From positions 1 to 40,000 of the IMG/VR virus record IMGVR_UViG_3300002137_000205: a stretch of 40,000 nt of DNA. One strand, 5' to 3'. This DNA comes from a virus. This document shows, piece by piece, positions 5,746 through 14,192 of the stretch. Each line of letters starts with the position of its first letter. Position 1 is the first letter of the stretch. The notes beneath the pieces were generated by a model. It was not told the origin of the DNA, ran no database searches, and saw only the letters and a program-made list of their open reading frames with translations. A program made the translations under genes and the position numbers.

Positions 5746-6366
5746 ATGGAACCTGCTATACCTAAAGACAACGATCCCTTTCTTGAAGAGGGCCACCGAT
5801 ATGCCTCCATGCCTGACATCTGGGCTGCTGAACCTATCGAGAAGGGCTACGCCACGCCTGCTTATGACAGCTTGAAGAACCAGTGGCAGGTGTTCATCAT
5901 TTCGTATCTCAAGTGTAACGATAAGAGACAAGCGGCTATTGAGGCTGGCTATAAGCCTGCCACTGCTGCTCATCGTGGATGGACGCTTGCAAGACGGCCC
6001 GACATCATCGAGGCCATTAAGGAACTGGTGAACAGAGAGATGCTTCATGCGGAGCAGCAGCGTTGTCAGGTTATTGTGCGCCTCACTGCTGACAGCATGG
6101 TGAGCCTAGAAGACCTCACTGAGTGGTCTGAAGAAGACCAGCGGTTCAAGTTGAAGGCTGCTAGGGATGTGGCTCCTGCTTACAGGCGATCCATTGGGTT
6201 AGCCTCAATGAGTCGTGAAGGATTCCCAGTGTTTAACAACACGGCACAGAACGCATCAAGAAAGCTGCTAGCCAGCTACATGAAGTGGGACAGAGAGGAA
6301 GCCCATGCAGCTCCTCCCATCACCTTTGACTTCTCAGGCCTGAAAGGAACGCCTGATAGCGAATAA
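5746..6366 (+). CDS. terS: Terminase small subunit
   Basis: A 206-residue protein that should recognise the packaging site and hand DNA to the large subunit. Residues about 45-95 carry the helix-turn-helix pattern of the Terminase_2 small-subunit family (KRQAAIEAGYKPATAAHRGW, then RRPDIIEAIKEL), followed by a longer helical region. GGAGG lies 8 nt before the ATG. It is the first gene of the rightward operon, two genes before the large subunit, as in many podoviruses but unlike T7, where the terminase genes lie at the far end. The C-terminal part is less typical. Confidence 0.85.
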   Translation: MEPAIPKDNDPFLEEGHRYASMPDIWAAEPIEKGYATPAYDSLKNQWQVFIISYLKCNDKRQAAIEAGYKPATAAHRGWTLARRPDIIEAIKELVNREMLHAEQQRCQVIVRLTADSMVSLEDLTEWSEEDQRFKLKAARDVAPAYRRSIGLASMSREGFPVFNNTAQNASRKLLASYMKWDREEAHAAPPITFDFSGLKGTPDSE

Positions 6367-6387
6367 ACAACATACGAGGATATACGA

Positions 6388-7008
6388 ATGAAACTAATAC
6401 TAACGATATGTGCCATAGCCCTCTTGGCAGGGTGCAGCAACCAAGCTGCTAAAGACTATTATGCGGCTGTCAGTGTGAGCAGTCAGTCCCTGTCGAACAC
6501 ACAGGTTGCAAAGGTTGCGGCTTTGGCTGACATGGCCTCAAAGGGTGATGCTTCAACGCAGGCTGCTGCTGTTATGGCTCTTGCTCTGATGCCTTCACCT
6601 GTGATCCAACCTGCTTACATTGAGTCAGAAGCCCTGTCGTACACTAAGGCTCTAGCAGCGCCAGTGGCGGCTATTGGGGCATTGTGGATACAGAGTGATC
6701 TTAGCCGTGACTTGAACGATAGCAACAACAAGACAGCTCAAGCTCAGATTAGTGCTAACTCAGCGGATCAGCAAGCTTTGCTGGGTACGATAGCGACAGG
6801 CAACACAGCGTCAGGTGCTGCATTAGACACGGCCATTGGTGGCATCATAGATGTCAGTGGTATGGGCTTTAATGCTGTCGAAACACTACAGCTAGACTCT
6901 AATGATCTAGTGAGTGATTTGTCTGAGACACTACAGCCCATCATCACACCTGTTGTGGAGATAGTGCCTGTTGAGATAGTGCCTGTGATTATTACACCCA
7001 CGCTGTAG
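6388..7008 (+). CDS. Phage lipoprotein between the terminase genes
   Basis: A 206-residue secreted lipoprotein. A basic-hydrophobic signal (MKLILTICAIALLAGCSNQ) ends in the lipobox LAGC, so Cys16 would be lipidated. A small-residue-rich helical body follows (AAAVMALALMP), then a hydrophobic stretch APVAAIGALWIQ (about residues 90-103) and a Val/Pro/Ile-rich C-terminus with a repeated VEIVPV. GAGGAT precedes the start. It might act in superinfection exclusion, as Llp-type lipoproteins do, or in lysis; it does not look like an Rz1, which is shorter and Pro-rich. No family is firmly recognised. Confidence 0.7.
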   Translation: MKLILTICAIALLAGCSNQAAKDYYAAVSVSSQSLSNTQVAKVAALADMASKGDASTQAAAVMALALMPSPVIQPAYIESEALSYTKALAAPVAAIGALWIQSDLSRDLNDSNNKTAQAQISANSADQQALLGTIATGNTASGAALDTAIGGIIDVSGMGFNAVETLQLDSNDLVSDLSETLQPIITPVVEIVPVEIVPVIITPTL

Positions 7009-7038
7009 CGTTAGTCTTTATAGATACGAGGATACCCT

Positions 7039-8574
7039 ATGTCCCGATTTGCGGGAGCACCTGTGGTAGTCCGTTACGAACCTTCCCCTACTGGCTTGCA
7101 ACTCCATCGAAGTGACGCTGATACGCGCCTAGTGATGGGTCCAGTTGGTAGTGGGAAGTCCACTATGATGATCAATGAGCTGATTATGCTCGCTGTGCTG
7201 CAATGTCCCGATAAGTGGAACCAGCGTACATCTAAGTGGCTTATCGTGCGTGAGACTTACCCACAGCTAAGAAACACAGTGTTTGAGTCATTCAAGATGT
7301 GGCTTAGACCTAATGGCACAACAGTGAGGTACACCGAGAGCGCACCGATGCGTATCCGGTGGACTGACCGACTAGCAGATGGAACCAAGATGAACGCAGA
7401 GTTCATATTCTTGGCTGTCAGCAAGCCAGAAGATTACGAGAACGTGAAGAGTTTTGAAATAACAGGAGCATTCATCAACGAAGCGGGTGCAATGGATCAC
7501 GATGTGATCAGCGTGGTGAACAGCCGTATAGGTCGTTTCCCGCCACCTGTCGATGCGGTGGATGAGGACAACCCCATCACCCAGACGGCCTTACTAATCG
7601 ACTCCAACCCACCTGATGAGGAGAGTTGGATGGCAGGTATCTTCAAGACCGTCCCGAAGCATTGGGAGGTGTGGAGGCAACCACCTGCTGTGCTGCCTGA
7701 TCCTAAAACAGAGGACGGTTGGAAGCTCAATCCCAAAGGTGAGAACTTTAAGTATCTAGGTGTAGGACCACAGAAGTATTACCTAGACAAAGTAAGTGCT
7801 ATGACGAGAGAGCAGATAAGAGTGCTCTTTGAAGGTAACTTCGGTGTTACCAGTCATGGTAAGGCTGTCTACAGGAGGCAGTACAACGATGACCAGCACG
7901 TTGCCAACAGCAAGTTGAAAGCTGTCAAGTCTCAGAAGATATACTTCGGATGGGACTTTGGTAAAGGTGGTGAGGCATTCACTATTGCCCAAGTCACCAG
8001 GACAGGACAGTTGCGCGTCCTAGCGTCCCTCGTTGCTGACAATATTGGCCTCCATGACTTCGCTAAGAACATGGTGAGGCCGTATTTGGAGAAGCACTAC
8101 CCGAAGAAGGACTGGCCCATGAAGATGATCATCAGTATTGGTGATCCATCCGGTAAGGGCTCACACGGTCTCTCTAAGGACACTCTCAACTACTTCGATG
8201 TGCTGAACAATTCTAAGGATGGCATCTTTGGTGACTGGTTCACCACTAGACCCGCCAAGTCCAACCACATCGAGCTACGAGTGAACGCTGTTCGTTACTT
8301 CCTGACCAATTCGACACCCACAGGTGGTCCATCCTTCCAGCTCAACAGGGAGTGTGGAATCTTACGAAGAGGCTTCAATGCGGGGTACGCCTACAAGCGT
8401 ATGCAAGTGAGTGGTGAGGCTCGTTATCGCGACAAGCCCGACAAGAACGACTTCAGCCACCCACACGACACGGTTCAATACATCGCATTGGAAGCACACC
8501 CGAAGTACAACGAGCTACTGAAGCACACCAGCTTTGTGACACGGGAGGTTGTGGATTCCATCATAAACTACTAG
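7039..8574 (+). CDS. terL: Terminase large subunit
   Basis: A 511-residue packaging motor. The N-terminal ATPase has Walker A GPVGSGKS (34-41), a Walker B-like AFINEAG (near 150) and a following coupling region (LIDSNPPDEES). The C-terminal nuclease domain has YFGWDFGKGG (near 305), GDPSGKGS and NDFSHPHDTVQYIALE with the expected acidic residues. GAGGATACCCT precedes the ATG. Length is normal. It works with the product of 5746-6366 and docks on the portal encoded next. Confidence 0.93.
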   Translation: MSRFAGAPVVVRYEPSPTGLQLHRSDADTRLVMGPVGSGKSTMMINELIMLAVLQCPDKWNQRTSKWLIVRETYPQLRNTVFESFKMWLRPNGTTVRYTESAPMRIRWTDRLADGTKMNAEFIFLAVSKPEDYENVKSFEITGAFINEAGAMDHDVISVVNSRIGRFPPPVDAVDEDNPITQTALLIDSNPPDEESWMAGIFKTVPKHWEVWRQPPAVLPDPKTEDGWKLNPKGENFKYLGVGPQKYYLDKVSAMTREQIRVLFEGNFGVTSHGKAVYRRQYNDDQHVANSKLKAVKSQKIYFGWDFGKGGEAFTIAQVTRTGQLRVLASLVADNIGLHDFAKNMVRPYLEKHYPKKDWPMKMIISIGDPSGKGSHGLSKDTLNYFDVLNNSKDGIFGDWFTTRPAKSNHIELRVNAVRYFLTNSTPTGGPSFQLNRECGILRRGFNAGYAYKRMQVSGEARYRDKPDKNDFSHPHDTVQYIALEAHPKYNELLKHTSFVTREVVDSIINY

Positions 8575-8583
8575 GACAGCCAC

Positions 8584-10893
8584 ATGAATGAAAAGCAATC
8601 GTATGATCTGGAGATGGCTAGGGACACAGACCCTGATGACCGATCTCCGAATCAGAATGCCGCTATACGAAGGTCTGACGTAGGAGGAATGCTTGATACA
8701 GAACGCCAAGCAGCCACTGCTGAACGCAGAGCCTCTGGTGTGGACGATAGACTGGTCCGTAGCTACCAACTCTATGAAGGGCTCAGAGACAGCCAAGGCA
8801 GAGAGACATGGGAGACAGGCACATCTTCTCCCGTCACAGGAAGCCGAGCCTACACCAACATCGTCAGGCAGATTACGAACGACGGTGCTGCCCAGATTGG
8901 TGACCTACTGTTCCCCAATGACGATAGGAACTATGGATTAAAGCCTGTCAGGGTCACCATGCCTCCTATAGCCCTTGAGAACGCTCCTGCCATAGATTCT
9001 AAGGGCAAACAGTTGGTAGATGAGGAAGGACAGCCCTTAACGAACCTACAAGCGCACACGCGGCGCGTACAGCGGTCTAAAAAGAAGACAGAACGCATGT
9101 TCACGAAGCTTGATGGTGCGCTGATACAGGCTCGCTACCCTACGAAGGCCCGTGAAGTTATTAAGCATGGTGCTATCTACGGTGCTGGCATCATAAAGGG
9201 TCCAATACCCACCAAAGACCGAAAAGGACGTTGGGTTAAGAAGGGCAAAGCTTACGGATTAAACACAGATCAACCATTGACACCAGATGCCAAGGTTGTG
9301 AACCCGATGGACTTCTACCCAGACTCCACAGCGATCAATATCGAAGATTGTAGATACACATGGGAGCGCATTGCGCTTCAGCCAGCAGATTTAGAGAAGG
9401 CAGTGAACAGTTTGGGCTATGACGCTGATGCGGTTGCCCGAATCCTCTCTGCGGGTGCTATTCATACCTCCGTAGACGGTGGGGACGTAGTGGATGAAGC
9501 GAAAGCACCTACGAACTCAGAAGGCCGTCAAACAGGGCGATACCTAGCCTGGGAGCGACATGGAACACTCAAGCGCGAGCAGCTAGAAGACCTTGGTGTC
9601 CAGCCACCCGCAGGAGACAGGGTGTACTTTAATGCCATTGTCACCATGTGCAACTCAGAGATTCTAAAGGCTGTCATAGTCGAGTATGAATCTGACGAGT
9701 GTTTGTACAGCGTGTACTGCTGGGATGAAGACCCTCTCAACATCTTTGGCTATGGCATCCCTTGGCTCATGCAGGACCAGCAGGCCAGCTATGTCGCTTC
9801 GTGGCGCATGGCATTGGACAACGGTGGTTTGTCTGCAGCGCCTCAAGTCCTTATTGATCGCACAATGATTACACCCGCTGATGGCAAGTGGCAGATGCAT
9901 GGTGGTAAGGAGTGGTTCATAAAGGAGAACACCTTTGAGGTAGGCAGCAAGAATCCTCCGTTCCAAGTCGTGCAGATCACTCAGAACCTAAAAGAGATAT
10001 TCACGATGATGGATCGGAGCGTCACTGACGCTTACGAGATCACAGGTGTAACGCGAGTTGATAACGCCTCGCAAGGATTAGACAACGCCCCAGTAACATT
10101 AGGTGCAACGCAGATACTGCAGAACAACACCAGTGTCTCCAGACGCGCCCAGGCTAGACGCTGGGACGATAGGATCACACTAGGCCTCGTCACACGCTTC
10201 TACGACTACTTCATGCAGTTTGAAGACGATGATGACATCAAAGCTAACATGGAAGTGGAACCTCGTGGAGCCACTGTACTGCTCGCTAAAGAACTCACAG
10301 CCACTAACACCATTCAGCTCTATCAGATGACCTCTGGTGGTCAAGCAGAGGGCAGTAAGGGCATAGAGATACTCAGAGGCCTTGAGGCCAGTATGCAGAT
10401 ACCCTCTGGCACATATGTTGAAACCAAGGAAGAGACTGAAGCAAGGATGCAGCAGCAGCAAGAGGCAGCAGCAGAAGGAGAAGCACCTGATCCTATGTTT
10501 GCACTGGAAGAACGCAAAGTAGAAGTGATGGAAGCCGAGATTGAACTGAAGATGGCGCGTGACAAGCTCGCAGAGCTGATAGCCACGCATAAAGCAGAGA
10601 TGGATTCCTCTCGTTTCCAACTGGAGGATGCTATCGCCTCTTCCAACCTAGACGATAAGACGCAAACACGAGTTGATGCCTACCATTCACGAATGGAAGA
10701 ACTCAATCACAAGCGTGAGTCTGACATGGCTAAGTTCGCGCTGTCTAACAAGACCACTCGCGACATGGCGGCTGCGAAGCTGAACAATGATGGTGACCTC
10801 AAACGAAGGGAAGCAGACATTAAGCAGCGAGAAGTGGCTAACAAGGAACGTGAGCTGTCGTACAAGGAGCGCACTGGAAACCAAGGAATATGA
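8584..10893 (+). CDS. Portal (head-tail connector) protein
   Basis: A 769-residue protein forming the ring through which DNA enters and leaves the head. The N-terminal 550 residues look like a podovirus head-tail connector (TGSRAYTNIVRQITNDGAAQ, NPMDFYPDSTAI, YGIPWLMQDQQASYVASWRM). The C-terminal ~150 residues are strongly helical and charged (QQQQEAAAEGEA to the end) and read as a long coiled coil or barrel. It is longer than T7 gp8 (about 536 residues), the excess being that C-terminal region. It directly follows the large terminase gene. Confidence 0.88.
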   Translation: MNEKQSYDLEMARDTDPDDRSPNQNAAIRRSDVGGMLDTERQAATAERRASGVDDRLVRSYQLYEGLRDSQGRETWETGTSSPVTGSRAYTNIVRQITNDGAAQIGDLLFPNDDRNYGLKPVRVTMPPIALENAPAIDSKGKQLVDEEGQPLTNLQAHTRRVQRSKKKTERMFTKLDGALIQARYPTKAREVIKHGAIYGAGIIKGPIPTKDRKGRWVKKGKAYGLNTDQPLTPDAKVVNPMDFYPDSTAINIEDCRYTWERIALQPADLEKAVNSLGYDADAVARILSAGAIHTSVDGGDVVDEAKAPTNSEGRQTGRYLAWERHGTLKREQLEDLGVQPPAGDRVYFNAIVTMCNSEILKAVIVEYESDECLYSVYCWDEDPLNIFGYGIPWLMQDQQASYVASWRMALDNGGLSAAPQVLIDRTMITPADGKWQMHGGKEWFIKENTFEVGSKNPPFQVVQITQNLKEIFTMMDRSVTDAYEITGVTRVDNASQGLDNAPVTLGATQILQNNTSVSRRAQARRWDDRITLGLVTRFYDYFMQFEDDDDIKANMEVEPRGATVLLAKELTATNTIQLYQMTSGGQAEGSKGIEILRGLEASMQIPSGTYVETKEETEARMQQQQEAAAEGEAPDPMFALEERKVEVMEAEIELKMARDKLAELIATHKAEMDSSRFQLEDAIASSNLDDKTQTRVDAYHSRMEELNHKRESDMAKFALSNKTTRDMAAAKLNNDGDLKRREADIKQREVANKERELSYKERTGNQGI

Positions 10894-11078
10894 CTTCCTA
10901 CGACTACGCCACGCTGGTGATAGAACTGCAGGCTGAGATAGACCGCAAGATTAAAGAGTTCGAGCATAGATGCTACGACTTGGCTTCCAGTGATGAAGCC
11001 ACATTCTCAGCCAGAACAAGAAGACTGCAACTCATAGCGGTTCGTGACTTACTCGACGGTAAGGCTAGGACGCTCTGA
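10890..11078 (+). CDS. Hypothetical small helical protein (62 aa)
   Basis: A 62-residue ORF whose ATG overlaps the portal TGA. The sequence (MTSYDYATLVIELQAEIDRK..., ARTRRLQLIAVRDLLDGKAR) predicts two helices. It is not a recognised family. Its place between portal and scaffold suggests a minor head or assembly role, and coupled translation with the portal is likely. Confidence 0.6.
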   Translation: MTSYDYATLVIELQAEIDRKIKEFEHRCYDLASSDEATFSARTRRLQLIAVRDLLDGKARTL

Positions 11079-11125
11079 CATTAACACCTCTCCTCCACGG
11101 ACGAGAGACTAACGAGGGTTTCACG

Positions 11126-11974
11126 ATGAACAACAATACTCAACAGGAAGGACAATCTGACTACGACACCGAGTGGGAACTTGATACAGACGACCCACAA
11201 ACATCATCCGTAGACAATGAGTTTGACCAACAGTCTTCAAATGGGGATACCGTACCCTCAGATGGAGCTTCTGATGCACAAGGTGGAGCGACCTCACAAC
11301 GATCTAATCAAAACTCTGCGGAGAGTGATGATGGTGGTTTGTGGGCGAATGCAACACCGGAGCAGCAGGATGCGTACAGACGCGCAGAGAATGAAAGAGT
11401 GTCTGCAAACAACAGGGCGAAACTCAATGCTGACAAGTTAGCAGAGCGTGGTCGTGAGCTGAAAGCACTTCGAGAAAGAACTCTCGAACTGGAAGAAGCT
11501 GGACGGCAACCTACAGAGTTTGAAGCCGAGCATGAAGTGTACGCTAAGAACATAGAAGATATGATTGAGCGTAAGCTTCAGACCCGCCTACCCCCTGTGG
11601 AGGAACCACAAGAGATAGATCAAGCGCAGCAAGAACAACAGACGTTCGATGCGATCACTTCTGCACACCCCAACGCGGGTCACTTGTATAAATCTCAGGA
11701 ACTCCAAGAATTCTTGTCCGATGACCCTGTTTTTAAACACGGTGGTCGCGCAGTGTTATTCAGTGAAGCCCTGCACAGCAACGATCCAGCGGATGTAATA
11801 GCCGCACTGGATCACTACAAAAACAACCACTCTGCAAGCCCACAGCGCAAAGCTGGTGGATTAGAGAACATGCAAGGTGCGCCATCAAGAGGTGGCAAGC
11901 CCGACATGCGAACGCTAAACCAGATGTCCAGCGACGAGCAGTACGCTGCAGAGTGGGACTTAGATGATGATTAA
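11126..11974 (+). CDS. Capsid assembly scaffold protein
   Basis: A 282-residue, very acidic, low-complexity protein just before the capsid gene. The N-terminal 90 residues are Asp/Ser/Gln-rich and look disordered, residues about 95-140 predict a coiled coil (ENERVSANNRAKLNADKLAE), and the C-terminus mixes basic residues with WDLDDD. This matches the usual shape of T7 gp9-like scaffolds, which fill the procapsid and are lost before packaging. CGAGGG precedes the ATG. The assignment rests on composition and position more than on conserved motifs. Confidence 0.8.
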   Translation: MNNNTQQEGQSDYDTEWELDTDDPQTSSVDNEFDQQSSNGDTVPSDGASDAQGGATSQRSNQNSAESDDGGLWANATPEQQDAYRRAENERVSANNRAKLNADKLAERGRELKALRERTLELEEAGRQPTEFEAEHEVYAKNIEDMIERKLQTRLPPVEEPQEIDQAQQEQQTFDAITSAHPNAGHLYKSQELQEFLSDDPVFKHGGRAVLFSEALHSNDPADVIAALDHYKNNHSASPQRKAGGLENMQGAPSRGGKPDMRTLNQMSSDEQYAAEWDLDDD

Positions 11975-11985
11975 AGGAATATAGT

Positions 11986-13011
11986 ATGGCCGATCCAACT
12001 CCCTATACAGACAGTGTTACCATAAATGGTGCAGTACAGAACTGGGGAACCATAGCAGCCAAGCTGGAAAAGCAAGCTCTCAAGCATGCCCAACCTACGC
12101 TTGTACTCTCGATGGGCGCGAAGAAATTCAGCATGCCCCAAAACAGCACGAAGACACTGCGTTGCCGCAGGAATGTTCCTTATGCAGCAGCTACGACAGC
12201 TCTGACTGAAGGTTCAGCGCCCTCGGCTACTGCACACACTTATGTAGAGGTTGACTTAGCTCTGCAGCAGTATGGTGCATTCACTCGCGTCACTGACGTT
12301 CTTGTCGATCTGCACACCACTCCGGTACTGAGCGATATTAACATGCTCAATGCAGAACAGGCTGCTAAGACGAAGGAAGCTCTTCTTTGGGGCATTCTCA
12401 AAGGCGCAACCGTGACTTACTGGTCAGGTGGTACTTCTACAGCGACTGTTGACGAGAAGCTCACCCTGGCGCTCCAGCACAAAGCTGTGCGTACACTCAA
12501 TGCGAACAAGGCGAAGAAATTCACCTCTATCGTCACGGGTGGCGTGAAGCAAGGAACCTTGCCTGTTGAAGCCAGCTTCATCGCTTTCGCACACACGGAT
12601 CAGGAAGTTGACATCCGCAGCATGGTTGGATTTGTTCCAGTGTCCCGCTACGGAAGCCAGAAGCCTGTCCATGAAATGGAGCTAGGTACTGTTGACTCAG
12701 TGCGGTACGTCCTGTCTGCAGACCTCTCTCCTGCTCAAGCAGGCGGTGCTGTAGTTGGTTCCACTGGCATGATTTCCGATGACAGCACCAACATAGATGT
12801 CTACTCCACAATCTTCGTGGGAATGGACGCTTATGGCTGTCTAAACCTCGCTGGTAAAGGCGTATTCACGCCTGTTGTAGTGCCAGTAGGAACTCCATCA
12901 GTATCTGACCCGCTGGGCCAGAAGGGTTCCGTTGGCTGGAAGATGTACTCAGCAGAGATGGTCCTGAATTCAGACTGGATTGTTGTTGTTGAGAGTGGCG
13001 CTACTGATTAA
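11986..13011 (+). CDS. Major capsid protein, N4-gp56-type
   Basis: A 341-residue protein that should build the icosahedral shell. The pattern RCRRNVPYAAATTALTEGSAP, then LALQQYGAFTRVTDVLVDLH and a helix with EQAAKTKEALLW is that of the N4-gp56 family of HK97-fold capsid proteins rather than T7 gp10. AAAGGA precedes the ATG and a terminator follows 19 nt after the stop, as after T7 gene 10. That family match is from memory of the conserved 'LTEG...QYG...D' layout. Confidence 0.85.
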   Translation: MADPTPYTDSVTINGAVQNWGTIAAKLEKQALKHAQPTLVLSMGAKKFSMPQNSTKTLRCRRNVPYAAATTALTEGSAPSATAHTYVEVDLALQQYGAFTRVTDVLVDLHTTPVLSDINMLNAEQAAKTKEALLWGILKGATVTYWSGGTSTATVDEKLTLALQHKAVRTLNANKAKKFTSIVTGGVKQGTLPVEASFIAFAHTDQEVDIRSMVGFVPVSRYGSQKPVHEMELGTVDSVRYVLSADLSPAQAGGAVVGSTGMISDDSTNIDVYSTIFVGMDAYGCLNLAGKGVFTPVVVPVGTPSVSDPLGQKGSVGWKMYSAEMVLNSDWIVVVESGATD

Positions 13012-13030
13012 CAAGTAGTAACACTTTGTC

Positions 13031-13060
13031 GGAGGCTCCCATTCGGGAGTCTCCTTCTTT
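13031..13060 (+). terminator. Terminator after the capsid gene
   Basis: GGAGGCTCCC (13031-13040) and GGGAGTCTCC (13045-13054) form a 10-bp stem with one G-U pair and an ATTC loop, followed by TTCTTT. It probably reduces but does not stop transcription into the tail genes, as the T7 T-phi terminator does downstream of gene 10, so that capsid protein is made in excess. Confidence 0.85.
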
Positions 13061-13078
13061 ATCACACGAGGAATTATT

Positions 13079-13531
13079 ATGAGCACAACCAAAACAAAAG
13101 ACCTCAATCAGAACTCTATATACGAAGCGTCAAGCTCAGAGATAAGAGATTACGGACTATCAGAGTGCGGCATTGAGTTTGAAAAAGACGCTTCTAGGGA
13201 CACCATGATAACGGATGTCGTAGAAGCTATGGGCTGGATGCTGAAAGACAGAGAAGCAGGAGCCACGCATGTAGAAGTCCACATCGCCAGAGAGCAAGGC
13301 GTGACAGGTAACTTTCCGTATCGCGGAGGGGCTAATGGAGAGATGTTTTCCATTAAACGTGGAGAAGACGTGATTATCCCAATGAAATATTACGAAGCAA
13401 TACGATCTTCACAGAACAGGGCTGGTTTCACACTAGCAACACTCAAAGACATGGGTGAGGAAGACCCAAGTGAGAAGCGCATACAAAGCTCTGGTCTTCC
13501 CATAAGCATCCTTCGCTTCATCACAAAGTAA
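13079..13531 (+). CDS. Hypothetical virion-region protein (150 aa)
   Basis: A 150-residue protein between the capsid and tail-adaptor genes with CGAGGA upstream. Residues about 50-110 read as a mixed alpha-beta domain (GATHVEVHIAREQGVTGNF, RGEDVIIPMKYYEAI), and the N-terminus is polar. I recognise no family by name. Its position suggests a head completion or decoration protein. Confidence 0.7.
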   Translation: MSTTKTKDLNQNSIYEASSSEIRDYGLSECGIEFEKDASRDTMITDVVEAMGWMLKDREAGATHVEVHIAREQGVTGNFPYRGGANGEMFSIKRGEDVIIPMKYYEAIRSSQNRAGFTLATLKDMGEEDPSEKRIQSSGLPISILRFITK

Positions 13532-13540
13532 GGAACACAT

Positions 13541-14182
13541 ATGAACTACCTTCAACTGGTCAACGACTTTATGGTCGAAACCAATATGGAAGATCAGATT
13601 GCCACTGTGATTGGTCAAATAGATGACGGGCTCAAGGCCACAACATGGGTCAAGGACGCATGGATACAGATACAACGTGCAGAGCGTTGGTCTTTCATGT
13701 GGTCTGAGGGTAGCTTTCCAACAGTAGCCAACCAGGCCGTCTATTCACTCGCTAATCAAAATAGGGTCAACGGTGACTCCGTGGACATCTATAGCTACCG
13801 GATACCCGCCAGTAAGCGTTTCATAACGCCTATTGATCTGAATTTGGTACGCTTTGAAGACAACACAGGGTCGCCCACAAGGGTCGCTGAGTACCCAGAC
13901 GGGTCGATTAGGCTGTCACCCGTTCCAGACGCGATACACACTGTCAAGTTCGACCTTTGGGCTGCGCCTGTAGTTCTCGCATCCGACTTGGACGTACCTT
14001 CAATGCCTCCGCAGTGGCACAAGGTTATTGTGTGGAGGTCTATTGTCAACTACGCCAGGGAACAAGGGAAAGAGTGGACAGGCCTTTACACAGCGGCCAC
14101 CCGTGAGTTCAACCATATGTATGCAGATATGCAGAGACAATATCTGCCACCAATGGGTCGAAAGGTTCCACTGACAAGATGA
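13541..14182 (+). CDS. Tail tubular protein A-like adaptor
   Basis: A 213-residue protein resembling the adaptor (tail tubular A, T7 gp11 / P22 gp4-like) that sits under the portal. It has an N-terminal helical segment (MNYLQLVNDFMVETNMEDQI, WVKDAWIQIQRAERWSFMW), a beta-rich middle, and a helical end (WRSIVNYAREQGKEWTGLYT), which is the usual layout. The neighbouring tail-hub gene follows after 10 nt. AAGGA lies before the ATG. Confidence 0.78.
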   Translation: MNYLQLVNDFMVETNMEDQIATVIGQIDDGLKATTWVKDAWIQIQRAERWSFMWSEGSFPTVANQAVYSLANQNRVNGDSVDIYSYRIPASKRFITPIDLNLVRFEDNTGSPTRVAEYPDGSIRLSPVPDAIHTVKFDLWAAPVVLASDLDVPSMPPQWHKVIVWRSIVNYAREQGKEWTGLYTAATREFNHMYADMQRQYLPPMGRKVPLTR

Positions 14183-14192
14183 AGGTAACAGA

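Noticed and set aside
10180-10620. A 146-residue leftward Cys/Phe-rich ORF opposite the portal gene
   Set aside because: An antisense shadow of the portal coiled-coil region.
11966-11986. AAAGGAATATAGTATGG before the capsid gene as another phage promoter
   Set aside because: It resembles the right half of the 3304-3330 site but lacks the AGGTC part, and is explained as a ribosome site and start codon.
13945-13965. AAAGGTCGAACTT on the leftward strand inside the tail adaptor gene
   Set aside because: It matches the left half of the promoter motif but not the TATAG start region, and is explained by the coding of VKFDLW.
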